Of a stretch of 64,000 nt of DNA, positions 9,725 through 17,897 are shown in pieces. The translations under genes were made by a program, and so were the position numbers. Under the pieces are notes generated by a model. The model did not search any database and was not told the DNA's origin. It saw nothing but the letters and a program-made list of their open reading frames with translations. Within the stretch, counting starts at the first letter, position 1. Each line of letters begins with the position of its first letter. Location: assembly GCA_016713735.1 (NCBI GenBank), contig JADJOP010000024.1, positions 1 to 64,000 on the forward strand, written 5' to 3'. Source of the stretch: Bryobacterales bacterium (lineage in GTDB: Bacteria > Acidobacteriota > Terriglobia > Bryobacterales > Bryobacteraceae).

Positions 9725-10179
9725 TGCCGGACATTATTGACATAGCCGCCTATTACGCCGGGTTGGGGCAGGCGCTGCTTGCCCCTCCCCCCGGTGACCA
9801 GGACGCCGAGCGCGAGTATGTGCGCTTGTTCCTGTCGCCGCAAGGGGCGGTGTGTCCGCCGTGGCAATCGGTCTACATGGCGCCGGAAGGCGAAACGCCG
9901 CGGTTAATGGGCGTCGCTCATCATTCGGCGCTGGGCTGGTTCCGGCGGCATGGGTTTGAACCGGCGGGCGAGGGCGAGGCGGCCGACCACGCCGGCCTGC
10001 TGCTGCTGTTCTTCGCTCGGCTGCTCGATGCCGATGAGCCGCGAGCCACGCTGGAGGCGTTCCGCAAGGAGCACCTGGAGTGGCTGCCGCGGTTTGCGGC
10101 AATCCTGGCGGCCGAAGCGCGGCTCGAGCACTATCGCGCGGTGGGCGAGGCGCTGCTGGAGCCGGTGGAGTTCGACTAA
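9724..10179 (+). CDS. TorD/DmsD-family maturation chaperone
   Basis: A 151-residue all-helical protein. It contains the TorD-family pattern AEREYVRLFLSPQGAVCPPWQSVY near residues 25-45, then FEPAGEGEAADHAGLLLLFFARLL, the E-x-x-D-H block conserved in the family. Such chaperones bind the Tat signal peptide of a specific molybdoenzyme and hold it for cofactor insertion before export. The ATG at 9724 overlaps the stop codon of the oxidoreductase (TGATG), so it is very likely co-translated with its client. The GTG one codon earlier is an alternative start. The last four bases overlap the convergent TIM-barrel gene. Confidence 0.82.
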   Translation: MPDIIDIAAYYAGLGQALLAPPPGDQDAEREYVRLFLSPQGAVCPPWQSVYMAPEGETPRLMGVAHHSALGWFRRHGFEPAGEGEAADHAGLLLLFFARLLDADEPRATLEAFRKEHLEWLPRFAAILAAEARLEHYRAVGEALLEPVEFD

Positions 10180-11093
10180 GCGAACGCCTTGCGTAATACG
10201 TCGTAGCTTTTGCGCACGGCCGTCGGCGCCGGTTCGTTGCCTTCCATTTCGAGCGAGACCCAACCTTTGAATCCGGCGCCACGGAGAATTTTGGCGATGC
10301 GCGGGTAATCGAGATCGAGCGAATACCAGACGCCGCCGCCGTAGTAGGTCTTGGCCTGGACGATGGTGGCCACCGAGGCGAGCTTGGCGAGGCCGTCGTA
10401 GGGATCGCCGGGGTAGTTGCCGGTATCGACATTCACGCCGAGCCAGGGCGAATTCACCGCCTTGTGAATGGCGAGGACATTTTCCACCTTGGTGGTGAGT
10501 CCCCAGTGGTTCTCCAGGCAGAGCATGACGCCTTCGCGCTCGCAGGTGGCGAGGCATTTGCCGATGGACTCGACGCACCAGTTGATGGCGTCCTGCTCGA
10601 CGTAGCCCTGGATGGGCGGCTCGTTGCCCTTCACCTTCATGAGGTCGTCAAAGGAGGGGACCGTTTTCCAGCGGCCGGAGTTGAGGCGGACGGCGGGGAT
10701 GGCCATGCGGGCGGCCATTTCGACGCAGCGCACGGTGTGGGCGATGTGCTTGGCTCGTTCGGCGGCGTCGGGGAAGACGAAGTCCTGGTGGATGGAGAGC
10801 ATGGGGAGCGAGAGGCCGCGCTCAAAGGCCATGCGCTTGAGCTTGGCGAGGTAGGCGGGAGACTCGTCAGGCATCTGGCGGTGGAGGATTTCAACGCCGT
10901 CGAAGCCAATGGCGGCGGCCTCTTCGATCACCTTCTCGATGGGGAACTTCTCGCCGCGGAGGTGCCAGTAGGAATAAGTGGAGACGGCCAGCGGGAGGCG
11001 CGGCGCTGATGCGGGCTGGGCCTGCGACGAGGCGGGCAGAGTGGCGGCGCCGAGGGCGGCTGCCGTGGCTCCGGCCCAACCGCGCCGGCTCAT
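10176..11093 (-). CDS. Tat-exported sugar phosphate isomerase/epimerase-like TIM-barrel protein
   Basis: A 305-residue protein of the xylose-isomerase-like TIM-barrel superfamily. It starts MSRRGWAGATAAALGAATLP, a twin-arginine signal, and ends the leader at SSQAQPA. Barrel strands include LAVSTYSYWHLRG, GFDGVEILHRQMPD, AIPAVRLNSGRW, VMLCLENHWG, LGVNVDTGNYPGDP and KGWVSLEMEGNEP. The Glu and Asp of LENHW and NVDTGN, and the final LEMEG, fit the metal-binding residues of the family. Export suggests action on extracellular sugars or inositols, but the substrate is unknown. ATG at 11093 is chosen because it places the Tat motif at the N-terminus and sits 1 bp after the upstream gene; an ATG at 11129 would overlap that gene. 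Confidence 0.85.
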   Translation of the reverse strand: MSRRGWAGATAAALGAATLPASSQAQPASAPRLPLAVSTYSYWHLRGEKFPIEKVIEEAAAIGFDGVEILHRQMPDESPAYLAKLKRMAFERGLSLPMLSIHQDFVFPDAAERAKHIAHTVRCVEMAARMAIPAVRLNSGRWKTVPSFDDLMKVKGNEPPIQGYVEQDAINWCVESIGKCLATCEREGVMLCLENHWGLTTKVENVLAIHKAVNSPWLGVNVDTGNYPGDPYDGLAKLASVATIVQAKTYYGGGVWYSLDLDYPRIAKILRGAGFKGWVSLEMEGNEPAPTAVRKSYDVLRKAFA

Positions 11094-11094
11094 C

Positions 11095-11601
11095 TCACTT
11101 GTGTGCGAACATCCAGTAGTCTTTTTCATCCAATCCCACTTTCGGACATTTATAGCTGCCGCGTTGGATCAACGCGGAGGCCTTCATCTCTGTGCCACGA
11201 ACCAAAAGGCCTTGCGCGGCCGCGCCGCATTCGCCCTTCATCGCTCCCACGATGACGTAGACCTGAACACCGCCCGCGTCGCCGTAGCGATAGGTTTGCG
11301 CGTTTCCTTTATGATCGCGCATGATGGCGCAGGGGCCGGTGAGGCCGAGTTTGACGGGCGCGCCCTCGGGGCCGAGCCGCGCTTCGCATTCGGGGCCGCG
11401 CACTGTGAGGTGGAGTGGGCCGGAGGCGGCGGGGGCGGATTCGGTGATGGCCGTTGCGGTGGTTGCGGCGGGTGGTGCGGCCGGCTGGGGCGGGGCGGTG
11501 GCGGGAGAGGGCGAGTTCCCTGCCCCGCAGGCCGTGTGAGAAGCGAGGTGCGCGAGGAGCGCGCAGAGCGCGGGGAGAGAGGCAAGCGCCGGGCGCGTCA
11601 T
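11095..11601 (-). CDS. Exported protein coupled to Tae4-like amidase; candidate immunity protein
   Basis: A 168-residue protein with a hydrophobic N-terminal leader (PALCALLAHLASHTACG), an Ala/Pro/Thr-rich linker to about residue 60, and a compact domain of about 105 residues. The cysteine in HTACG might be a lipidation site, but the -3 residue is not typical. The mature domain holds four cysteines, in GPECEA, GPCAIM, GECGAA and YKCPKV, probably as two disulfides. Its ATG overlaps the stop of the amidase gene (ATGA), so translation is coupled. That arrangement and its periplasmic location fit an immunity protein protecting against a peptidoglycan amidase. I recognise no family; the role is inferred from position only. 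Confidence 0.5.
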   Translation of the reverse strand: MTRPALASLPALCALLAHLASHTACGAGNSPSPATAPPQPAAPPAATTATAITESAPAASGPLHLTVRGPECEARLGPEGAPVKLGLTGPCAIMRDHKGNAQTYRYGDAGGVQVYVIVGAMKGECGAAAQGLLVRGTEMKASALIQRGSYKCPKVGLDEKDYWMFAHK

Positions 11602-12083
11602 GACAGCTCCCAGAACCAGACATCCTTGCAGGCGAGCACGTAGCCGACGTCGCCGCTGAGCATGCCGAATCCGGTCCAGAGGTCGATGTGGTCGCCCTGG
11701 TTGCCGCGGCCCCAGAAGTTGAGCATGAGCACGACGCCCTTCTTGCCTTGCAGGTTCATCCAGGCGATCTGGCCGGTGAGGGCATCGTTGCCCTGCCATT
11801 TGATGGGGGCGCCGAATGCCGTGGGCTTGGCGAGCCACTTGCCGAGTTCCTCGGCGCGCAGGGTGTGGCCCTGGTTCTTATGGCCGTGCCAGCATTGGGC
11901 GACACCGGCGATGGAGCCGGTGGGGAGCACGCCGGTGGCGCGCAGGGCCACGCCGACGCGGATGGCGCATTGGTTTTCAAACGCGGGGCTGCCGTCCTTC
12001 TTGGTGCAGGGAGCGCGCAGCGTCTTGCCGCGTTCGGGGTCGTACGGGTAGGCCGTACGGAGTGATTCGAAGCTGACTTTCAT
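11598..12083 (-). CDS. tae4: Tae4-like type VI amidase effector
   Basis: A 161-residue protein resembling the Tae4 family of peptidoglycan amidase effectors, which cut the gamma-D-glutamyl-mDAP bond in a rival's periplasm. Visible features: FESLRTAYP at the N-terminus, NQCAIRVGVAL with the candidate catalytic Cys39, QCWHGHKNQGHTLRAEELGKWL, LMLNFWGRGNQGDHIDLW with the candidate catalytic His132, and Asp134 or Asp145 as third residue. It has no signal peptide, as expected for a delivered effector. The start MKVSF at 12083 avoids overlap with the upstream SDR gene; an in-frame ATG at 12131 exists. The downstream exported protein overlaps it by 4 bp. No type VI secretion genes are visible in the window, so delivery is unknown. 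Confidence 0.75.
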   Translation of the reverse strand: MKVSFESLRTAYPYDPERGKTLRAPCTKKDGSPAFENQCAIRVGVALRATGVLPTGSIAGVAQCWHGHKNQGHTLRAEELGKWLAKPTAFGAPIKWQGNDALTGQIAWMNLQGKKGVVLMLNFWGRGNQGDHIDLWTGFGMLSGDVGYVLACKDVWFWELS

Positions 12084-12111
12084 GCCCGGGTTTCCGTTAC
12101 CCGAACTCAGC

Positions 12112-12975
12112 TTAGCGGAAGACGCCCGCACCCATCAATCGTTCCATGGCTTCGTAGAAGCGGTCGTCGTCGCGGTGCGCCTGGGCTTCGACCCACTGCT
12201 CGTCGCTGACGCTTCCCCGCCCCGCGGTGAGCGTGCGGGCGTCGGCGCCGACGAGATAGCGCAGCCGGGGCTCGTTGGTTTCGATGGCGTGTTCGATGGC
12301 TTGGGCGACGTCGGCGGGTTGGGTGGGCTTTTCCAGTTGCTTGCCGAAGAGCTTCCAGAGGCGGCGGATGGCGGCTTCGTAGGGGGCGTAGGCGGTGAGG
12401 GGCGTGGAGGACTTGGCAAAGATCGGCGTGAGCACGACGCCGGGTTCAATGAGGGCGACGCGGATGCCGAACGAGGCGACCTCGCTGGCGACGCATTCGG
12501 TGATGGCTTCGAGCGCCCACTTCGAGGCGGCGTAGTGGCCGTGGCCGGCGAGGCAGACGCGGCCGGCGAGTGAGCTGATGTTGACGATGGCGCCGGAGCC
12601 CTGGGCGCGCATGTGGGGGAGCACGGCCTTCATCATGCGCACGGGGCCGAAGTAGTTGGTCTCAAAGGTGGTGTGGCCGCGATCGAGCGAGGCGAGTTCG
12701 ACGGGACCGCCGCCGCCGATGCCGGCATTGTTGACGAGGGCGTCGATGCTGCCGGCCGCGGCGATCACTTCGGCGACGCAGGCGGCGACGCTGGCATCAT
12801 CGGTGACGTCGACGCGGACGATGTGGAGACCGAGTTCAGCGGCGGCGGTGGAGAGATCGGTAGCAGTTTCAGGCGAGCGGGCTCCGGCAAAGACGCGCCA
12901 GCCTCGTGCGGCGAAGTGGCGCGCGGTGGCGAGGCCGATGCCGGAGCTGCAGCCGGTGATGAGGACGGTGCGCAT
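12112..12975 (-). CDS. Short-chain dehydrogenase/reductase
   Basis: Classical SDR of 287 residues. It has the NAD(P)-binding motif TGCSSGIG at residues 7-14, NNAGIGG near 88, catalytic Ser in NISSLAGRV, and the Tyr-Lys pair of YAASKWALE near 155. The acidic residue VDVTDD follows the third strand, and an Arg after the second strand (AGARSP) hints at NADP. The substrate cannot be told; similar proteins act on retinol- or ketone-like compounds. It starts 1 bp after the M28 peptidase stop, so it belongs to the packed minus-strand run, but nothing links it functionally to the neighbouring effector pair. Confidence 0.85.
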   Translation of the reverse strand: MRTVLITGCSSGIGLATARHFAARGWRVFAGARSPETATDLSTAAAELGLHIVRVDVTDDASVAACVAEVIAAAGSIDALVNNAGIGGGGPVELASLDRGHTTFETNYFGPVRMMKAVLPHMRAQGSGAIVNISSLAGRVCLAGHGHYAASKWALEAITECVASEVASFGIRVALIEPGVVLTPIFAKSSTPLTAYAPYEAAIRRLWKLFGKQLEKPTQPADVAQAIEHAIETNEPRLRYLVGADARTLTAGRGSVSDEQWVEAQAHRDDDRFYEAMERLMGAGVFR

Positions 12976-12976
12976 A

Positions 12977-14812
12977 TCAGCGCCGTTGTTCGAGCGTGAC
13001 GTTGACTTCGATGGGCTTGGCGTCGCGGAGGACCTTCACCTTCACGACGTCGCCGACCTTGCTGCCGCGCAGGGCATAGGTGAAGTCGTAGAGGTTGCCG
13101 ATGGTCTTGTCGTCCCAACCGATCATGATGTCACCTGGTTTGAGGCCGGCCTTCTCGGCGGGCGAACCGGCGCGGACGTCGGAGAAGCGGACGCCGGTGG
13201 GCGGTTCGGCGAAGTCGGGAATGGAGCCGAAGTAGGGGCCGTAGCCGCCGCCGGAAGAGCCGGAACCGCTGCCGGCGGCGTGGGGGTTGGCCTTGGGCGG
13301 CTCGACCTTGACGTATTGCGGGCGGTCGCCGGTGGCGAGGCGTTCGGTGATGCCGGCGACGGTCTTGAGAAGCTGCACGGCGGGCTTGGCTTCGATCTTG
13401 TCCCAGGTGTCGGAGGGCTTGTGGTAGTCGGCATGGAGCCCGGAGAAGAAGAAGAGCACGGGGACCTGTTTCGTGGTGAACGAGGTGTGATCAGAGGAGC
13501 CGTAGCCGGTGGTGTCGGAGAATTCGAGCTTGAGCGGAGTGGACTTGGCGGCGCTGTCGAGCATGCTTTGGAAGGTGGTGCCGGTGCCCGTGCCGCCGAT
13601 GTAGACCTTGCCTTCGCGGATGCGGCCGATCATGTCCATGTTGATCATGGCGACGGCGTCGGTGAGGGGCAGAAGCGGGTTGTTCACGTAGTGGCTGGAG
13701 CCGAGCAGGCCAAGCTCCTCGCCGGAATAGGTCATGAACAGGATGCCGCGTTTTTGTTTCGGCTGGGCGGCGAAGTAGCGGGCCAGTTCGAGGACGCCGG
13801 CGGTGCCGCTGGCGTTGTCGTCGGCGCCGGGATGGGGCGTGCCGGCGAGCGAGGGGGCCATGGAGAACTGTTCGCCGAAGCCGAGGTGATCATAGTGCGC
13901 GCCGATGACGACATACTCGTTGGTTTCGCCGGGCAGCAGGCCGATGACGTTGTGGACGATCTTCGTATCGCGGCGGAGGTCGGTGACGGTCTTCACCTTG
14001 ACCGTGGCGGGAAGGGCGAAGCTCTGCGGCTTGAGGCCGTCGTCGATGGCCTGTGAGATCTCCTTGAGCGATTTGCCGGTGCCGGCGAGGAGTTTCTCGG
14101 CCTGGTCGGCTTTGATTTGGACGAAGGGGATGCCGGCGTCGCGGGGGCCGACGGTCTTGGCGAAGTTTTCCAGCTCATCGGCGTCGGAGGAGTGGTTGCC
14201 CTGATCGTTGACGAGGATGACGCCGAGGGCGCCGTGCATCTTAGCGTTCACGGCTTTGGAGAAGAACTGCGAGTGTTCGGTGTAGACCTTGCCCGAGAAG
14301 ACGCTCTTGTCGTCGAACTCCTGCGGTTCATGGCGGAGCAGGAGGACGAACTTGCCCTTGGCGTCGATGCCGGAGTAGTCGTCGTAGTTATACTCCTTGG
14401 CGGTGATGCCGTAGCCGGCGAAGACGACGTTGCCTTCGAAGGCGCCGCTGGTGGAGAAGTTGAAGGGGATGAACTGCGAGTCAGACTTGAGCTTGCTGCG
14501 GTCGCCGCCAATGGTGAGTTCGACAGCGTTGTTCTTGCCGAGGCGAGCGTTGGTGGTGACGGGAAATTCCTGGAGGAACTTCCTGCCGTCGACGGGCTTA
14601 AGGCCGAGGCGCTGGAACTGCTTGGCGATATACTGGGCGGCCTTTTCAAGCTCGGGGGTACCGGTGCCGCGGCCCTTCAATTCAGGACTGGCGAGATAGC
14701 GGACGTGGTCGATGTAGGCGGTCTCGTCGGGGGCGGGCTTCAGATCGCGCGCGGGTGGAGCGGCGAGGGCGGCCGCGCAGAGGAGGGCGGCGAGCAGGGC
14801 GGCACGCATCAT
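12977..14812 (-). CDS. Exported M28-family metallopeptidase with PA and PDZ domains
   Basis: A secreted aminopeptidase-type enzyme of 611 residues. It has a signal peptide (MMRAALLAALLCAAALA), a protease-associated insert (about 120-260, with VLLLRHEPQEFDD and GALGVILVNDQG), then the M28 zinc site. The metal and catalytic residues lie in GAHYDHLG, HPGADDNASG, YSGEELGLLGS, INMDMIGR and YGSSDHTSF. After a Gly/Ser-rich linker near 525 comes a C-terminal PDZ domain (GVRFSDVRAGSPAEKAGLKPG, then LRDAKPIEVNVTLEQ). It probably digests external peptides or matures envelope proteins. The ATG overlaps the upstream thioredoxin stop codon (ATGA), showing translational coupling. Confidence 0.9.
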   Translation of the reverse strand: MMRAALLAALLCAAALAAPPARDLKPAPDETAYIDHVRYLASPELKGRGTGTPELEKAAQYIAKQFQRLGLKPVDGRKFLQEFPVTTNARLGKNNAVELTIGGDRSKLKSDSQFIPFNFSTSGAFEGNVVFAGYGITAKEYNYDDYSGIDAKGKFVLLLRHEPQEFDDKSVFSGKVYTEHSQFFSKAVNAKMHGALGVILVNDQGNHSSDADELENFAKTVGPRDAGIPFVQIKADQAEKLLAGTGKSLKEISQAIDDGLKPQSFALPATVKVKTVTDLRRDTKIVHNVIGLLPGETNEYVVIGAHYDHLGFGEQFSMAPSLAGTPHPGADDNASGTAGVLELARYFAAQPKQKRGILFMTYSGEELGLLGSSHYVNNPLLPLTDAVAMINMDMIGRIREGKVYIGGTGTGTTFQSMLDSAAKSTPLKLEFSDTTGYGSSDHTSFTTKQVPVLFFFSGLHADYHKPSDTWDKIEAKPAVQLLKTVAGITERLATGDRPQYVKVEPPKANPHAAGSGSGSSGGGYGPYFGSIPDFAEPPTGVRFSDVRAGSPAEKAGLKPGDIMIGWDDKTIGNLYDFTYALRGSKVGDVVKVKVLRDAKPIEVNVTLEQRR

Positions 14813-15744
14813 GGTTTCGGACCTCCGAGGAGATTGGGCAGTGTGAGTTCGCAGCAGTGTTCGCCGGCGTTCTTGGCCGTGGCCTGGTAGCCGATCTCGA
14901 ATTCGACCACCTGCTTCAGGTTGGGCCACTTGATGGCGAAGTTGATGCGGCGGCCGTTGATGAACATGGTGGGTGTGGAGTTGACGCCGAGTTCCTTGCC
15001 TTCGGCGAGCGTGCGGTCAAGCAGCGCTTCGGTGGTTTTGGAGGACTGGCAGGCGGCGAGCTGATCGGCGTCGAGGCCTTTGTCCTTGGCCCAGGCGGCG
15101 AACTTGCCGCCGAACTCAGCGGCCTTGAGCTTCGGCTGCTCTTCGAAGACCCAGTCGTGATAGTCCCAAAACTTGAGCGGCTGTTGCTGGAAGACGCAGC
15201 GGCCGGCGATGGCGGCGGGCTTGGCCCAATCGTGGATGGCGGCCAGCGGGTAGTCCTTGAAGTAGACGCGGACCTGGGTGGGGAAGGCCTGCAGGAGGTT
15301 CTCGCGGATCATCTTGGCTTCCTCGCGGCAGTAGCCGCACTGGAAGTCGCTGAAGAGAACGATGACGACGGGCGCGCCGGGAGTGCCGAGCGAGGGGGCG
15401 AGATCCGGTTTGATCTTGTCGAGCTCGGGCTTGAACGGGTTGCTGGCGATGTCGTAGACCTGGGCGACGAGGACCTTGCGGCCATCGTTGGAGACAAGGA
15501 ACTCGCGGTCTTCGAAAGCATCGTTGAGCGAAGCGCGGACCTTCACCTGCTTGAAGCCGGGCACGCCGGTGTCGACGGGGTCACTGATGGCGAGCTGGAT
15601 GTTGGGCAGGTAGAGAAAGAGGTGGCGCAGGTAGGCTTCGAGCGTGGCTTTATCGAGGGCCGATTTGGGCTTGGGCAGCGGCGGCGGGGCCGGAGCCTGA
15701 GCAAACAGCGCGGCGGCGAAGAGGAGTGCGAGAAGGGCGCGCAT
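14809..15744 (-). CDS. Exported DsbA/DsbG-like thioredoxin-fold protein
   Basis: A 311-residue protein with signal peptide MRALLALLFAAALFAQAP. The first domain (about 30-125) has the LTATF-type pattern GFKQVKVRAS and DREFLVSNDGRKV seen in N-terminal domains of acidobacterial DsbA homologues. The thioredoxin fold follows, with VVIVLFSDFQCGYCREEA carrying the CGYC active site near residue 145. The cis-proline loop is GVNSTPTMFING. Such proteins oxidise or isomerise disulfides in exported proteins. It lies between the UxaA-type gene (2 bp away) and the M28 peptidase (4-bp overlap). It could serve the cysteine-rich exported proteins of the same run, though that is inference. Confidence 0.87.
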   Translation of the reverse strand: MRALLALLFAAALFAQAPAPPPLPKPKSALDKATLEAYLRHLFLYLPNIQLAISDPVDTGVPGFKQVKVRASLNDAFEDREFLVSNDGRKVLVAQVYDIASNPFKPELDKIKPDLAPSLGTPGAPVVIVLFSDFQCGYCREEAKMIRENLLQAFPTQVRVYFKDYPLAAIHDWAKPAAIAGRCVFQQQPLKFWDYHDWVFEEQPKLKAAEFGGKFAAWAKDKGLDADQLAACQSSKTTEALLDRTLAEGKELGVNSTPTMFINGRRINFAIKWPNLKQVVEFEIGYQATAKNAGEHCCELTLPNLLGGPKP

Positions 15745-15746
15745 GG

Positions 15747-17260
15747 CTACATCACCGGACCGATCCGCCACGGCACGAACTCCTTATGGCCGAGCTTTTC
15801 GGCTTTCGTGCGCTCGCCGGAAGCGACGCGGAGGACCATTTCGAAGATCTCGCGGCCGATGTCTTCGACGGTGGCTTCGCCGTCGGCAATGCGGCCGGCG
15901 TTGATGTCCATGTTGTCGAGCATGCGTTGGTAGGTGCGGGTGTTGGTGGCCACCTTGATGACCGGGACGGTGGGGAAGCCGATGGCGCTGCCGCGGCCGG
16001 TGGTGAAGCAGATGTAAGCGAGACGGGGTCGTAGCCGGGCGTGTTCATGAAGTTGAAGCCGGCGGTCGTGATGCGCTCGGCGTAATCGATGACGTCCATG
16101 AGCGGCGTGGTGCCGGCTTTGGCGGCGGCGCCGAGGGACTTCTCGAGGATGTTGGTGAGGCCGCCTTCTTTGTTGCCGGGCGAGGGGTTGTCGTCGAAGC
16201 TGCCGCCGAAACGGACGAGGTACTTCTTGTAGTTGGCGATCATCTCGAGCATCTTTTCGGCGACGGCGCGGTTGCGGGCGCGCTTGACGAGAAGGTGCTC
16301 GGCGCCGAAGCATTCGGTGGTTTCGGCGAGGATGGCGGCGGCGGCTTGGGCGGCCAGGAGGTCGCAGCAGAAGCCGAGGGCGGGGTTGGCGGTGATGCCG
16401 GAGAAGGAATCGGAACCGCCGCAGTTGAGGCCAAGGGCGATATGGGAGGCAGGCACTTCGACGCGCTTCTCAGCAGCGGCCATTTCGATGAAGGTGCCGA
16501 TGGCCTTGCGTGCGGCTTCGATGGTGCCGGTGGTGCCGCCGGAATCCTGGAGCGTCATGCCGACGAGGTGGTCGGGCGTACGCGGAGCGTTGGGTCCGAG
16601 GTAGTGGGTGATCTGGTTCACCTCGCAGCCGAGGCCGAGGATAATGGCTGAGCTGACGTTGGGGTGGTCGAGGACGCCGATGAGGGTGCGCTGGAGCTGC
16701 TCGGTGTCGGGCCCGATGGAGTGGCCACAGCCTTCGCCATGAGGGAAGGCGACGATGCCGTCGACGTTGCCGGGAAGGATCTCACGCGAGTAGCTCTGAG
16801 CAATGAGTTCGGCGGTGTGGGCGGCGCAGTTGGAGGCAGCGACAACGGCGATGTAGTTGCGCGTGCCAACGCGGCCATCGTCGCGCTTGTAGCCGAGGAA
16901 GGTGCGCGGGTTGGCGGGGGCGGTGTGGAGCGCGATCTCGCCGGTGGGAAATTCGTAGTCGAAGTGCAGCTCTTCGAAGGCGACGTTGTGGACGTGAACG
17001 TGATCGCCGGGCTGGATGGCGACACGGGCGCGGCCGATCACCTGGCCATAGCGGCGGATGGCCTCACCGGCGGCAATCGGTTTGAGGCACACCTTGTGGC
17101 CCATGGGCACGGCGGTGCGGCAGGCGACCTCGATGCCTCCCACGCTCACCAACTGGCCTTCGGGCAGCGGGACGCGGGCGATGGCCACGTTGTCTGAGGC
17201 GTGTAACTGGATCGCCGCTTTGTCCGCGGAGGGCGCAAGCGATATATCGACTAAACTCAT
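15747..17260 (-). CDS. uxaA: UxaA/GarD-family altronate dehydratase-like protein, frameshifted near the 3' end
   Basis: A fused UxaA-type sugar-acid dehydratase: a small N-terminal SAF domain (residues 1-95, ending near LHTAPAN) and the large catalytic domain (GYKRDDGRVGTRNYIAVV, GCEVNQITHYLG, ALGLNCGGSDSFSGITANPALG). The family removes water from altronate or galactarate in uronic-acid breakdown. ATG at 17260 is preceded by AGGAGA. Near 16020 the frame is lost after NTPGYDPVS and resumes in another frame as AYICFTTGRGSAIGFPTVPVI. Compared with the family pattern about ten residues also seem to be missing there, so this is a deletion plus frameshift rather than one skipped base. That could be real damage. 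The kinase and isomerase genes elsewhere in the window would fit sugar catabolism. Confidence 0.82.
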
Positions 17261-17318
17261 CCTGTCTCCTTCATGCTGTGGGACGCGAGAGCTTCTCAAC
17301 GCGCCGGCTGTCGCGATG

Positions 17319-17897
17319 CTACCGCAGCAGCGTGGTTTCGGTAATGTCTTCTCCGTAGTGGACGCGGATCTTGTTGCCGGCGGCGTGGACCCAGAAGCCG
17401 GAGTCGTCCTTGGGCACGCGGATCTCTTCGATGCGGTCGATATCGACGTACTTGCCGGGGGCGAGACCCTTGAGGAGCTTGCCGATGTGGACGTGGGCGT
17501 GACACTGCGTGCGGACGCGCCAGCTGTTATAGGCAAAGCCCCAGTCGTCGCCGAACAGCTCGCGGCCTTTTTCTATGGCGGCTTTGAAGAGAGCGATCTG
17601 CTCAGCGCGCGGGAGTTCCTGGAGGGCGTGCGGACCTTTGTGGTGGCGGCGCGGGAGGGCGAGCCAGCGGTTGGGTTTGCGCGGGCTGATGTCTTTGAGC
17701 AGGAAGATGCCTTTGTCCTCGCCGTGCTTTTCGGCCTCGGCGCAGAGCGAGCATTCGCGCTGTTTCATCGATTCGGCGTCGGCCGGATCGCAGGCGCAAT
17801 TGGAGACGTCGGCGCGCGCCGGAATGGCGCTGAGGGAGAGGGCGGCACACGCCACCGCTAGAATAGAGAGGTTGCTCTTGCGTCTTGTCACGTTCAT
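17319..17897 (-). CDS. Exported HIT-like protein
   Basis: A 192-residue protein with a signal peptide (LSILAVACAALSLSAIPARA). A cysteine cluster follows (NCACDPADAESM, then CSLCAEAEKHG). The C-terminal half carries CHAHVHIGKLLKGL, the H-x-H-x-H pattern of histidine-triad hydrolases. Mid-protein PNRWLALPRRHHKGPHALQEL also fits the HIT fold, where this strand binds the nucleotide-like substrate. Exported HIT-like proteins include CDP-diacylglycerol pyrophosphatase; I would not assign that activity here. It lies 58 bp upstream of the UxaA-type gene, same strand, and its 5' end overlaps the start region of the divergent glycosyltransferase. Confidence 0.65.
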   Translation of the reverse strand: MNVTRRKSNLSILAVACAALSLSAIPARADVSNCACDPADAESMKQRECSLCAEAEKHGEDKGIFLLKDISPRKPNRWLALPRRHHKGPHALQELPRAEQIALFKAAIEKGRELFGDDWGFAYNSWRVRTQCHAHVHIGKLLKGLAPGKYVDIDRIEEIRVPKDDSGFWVHAAGNKIRVHYGEDITETTLLR

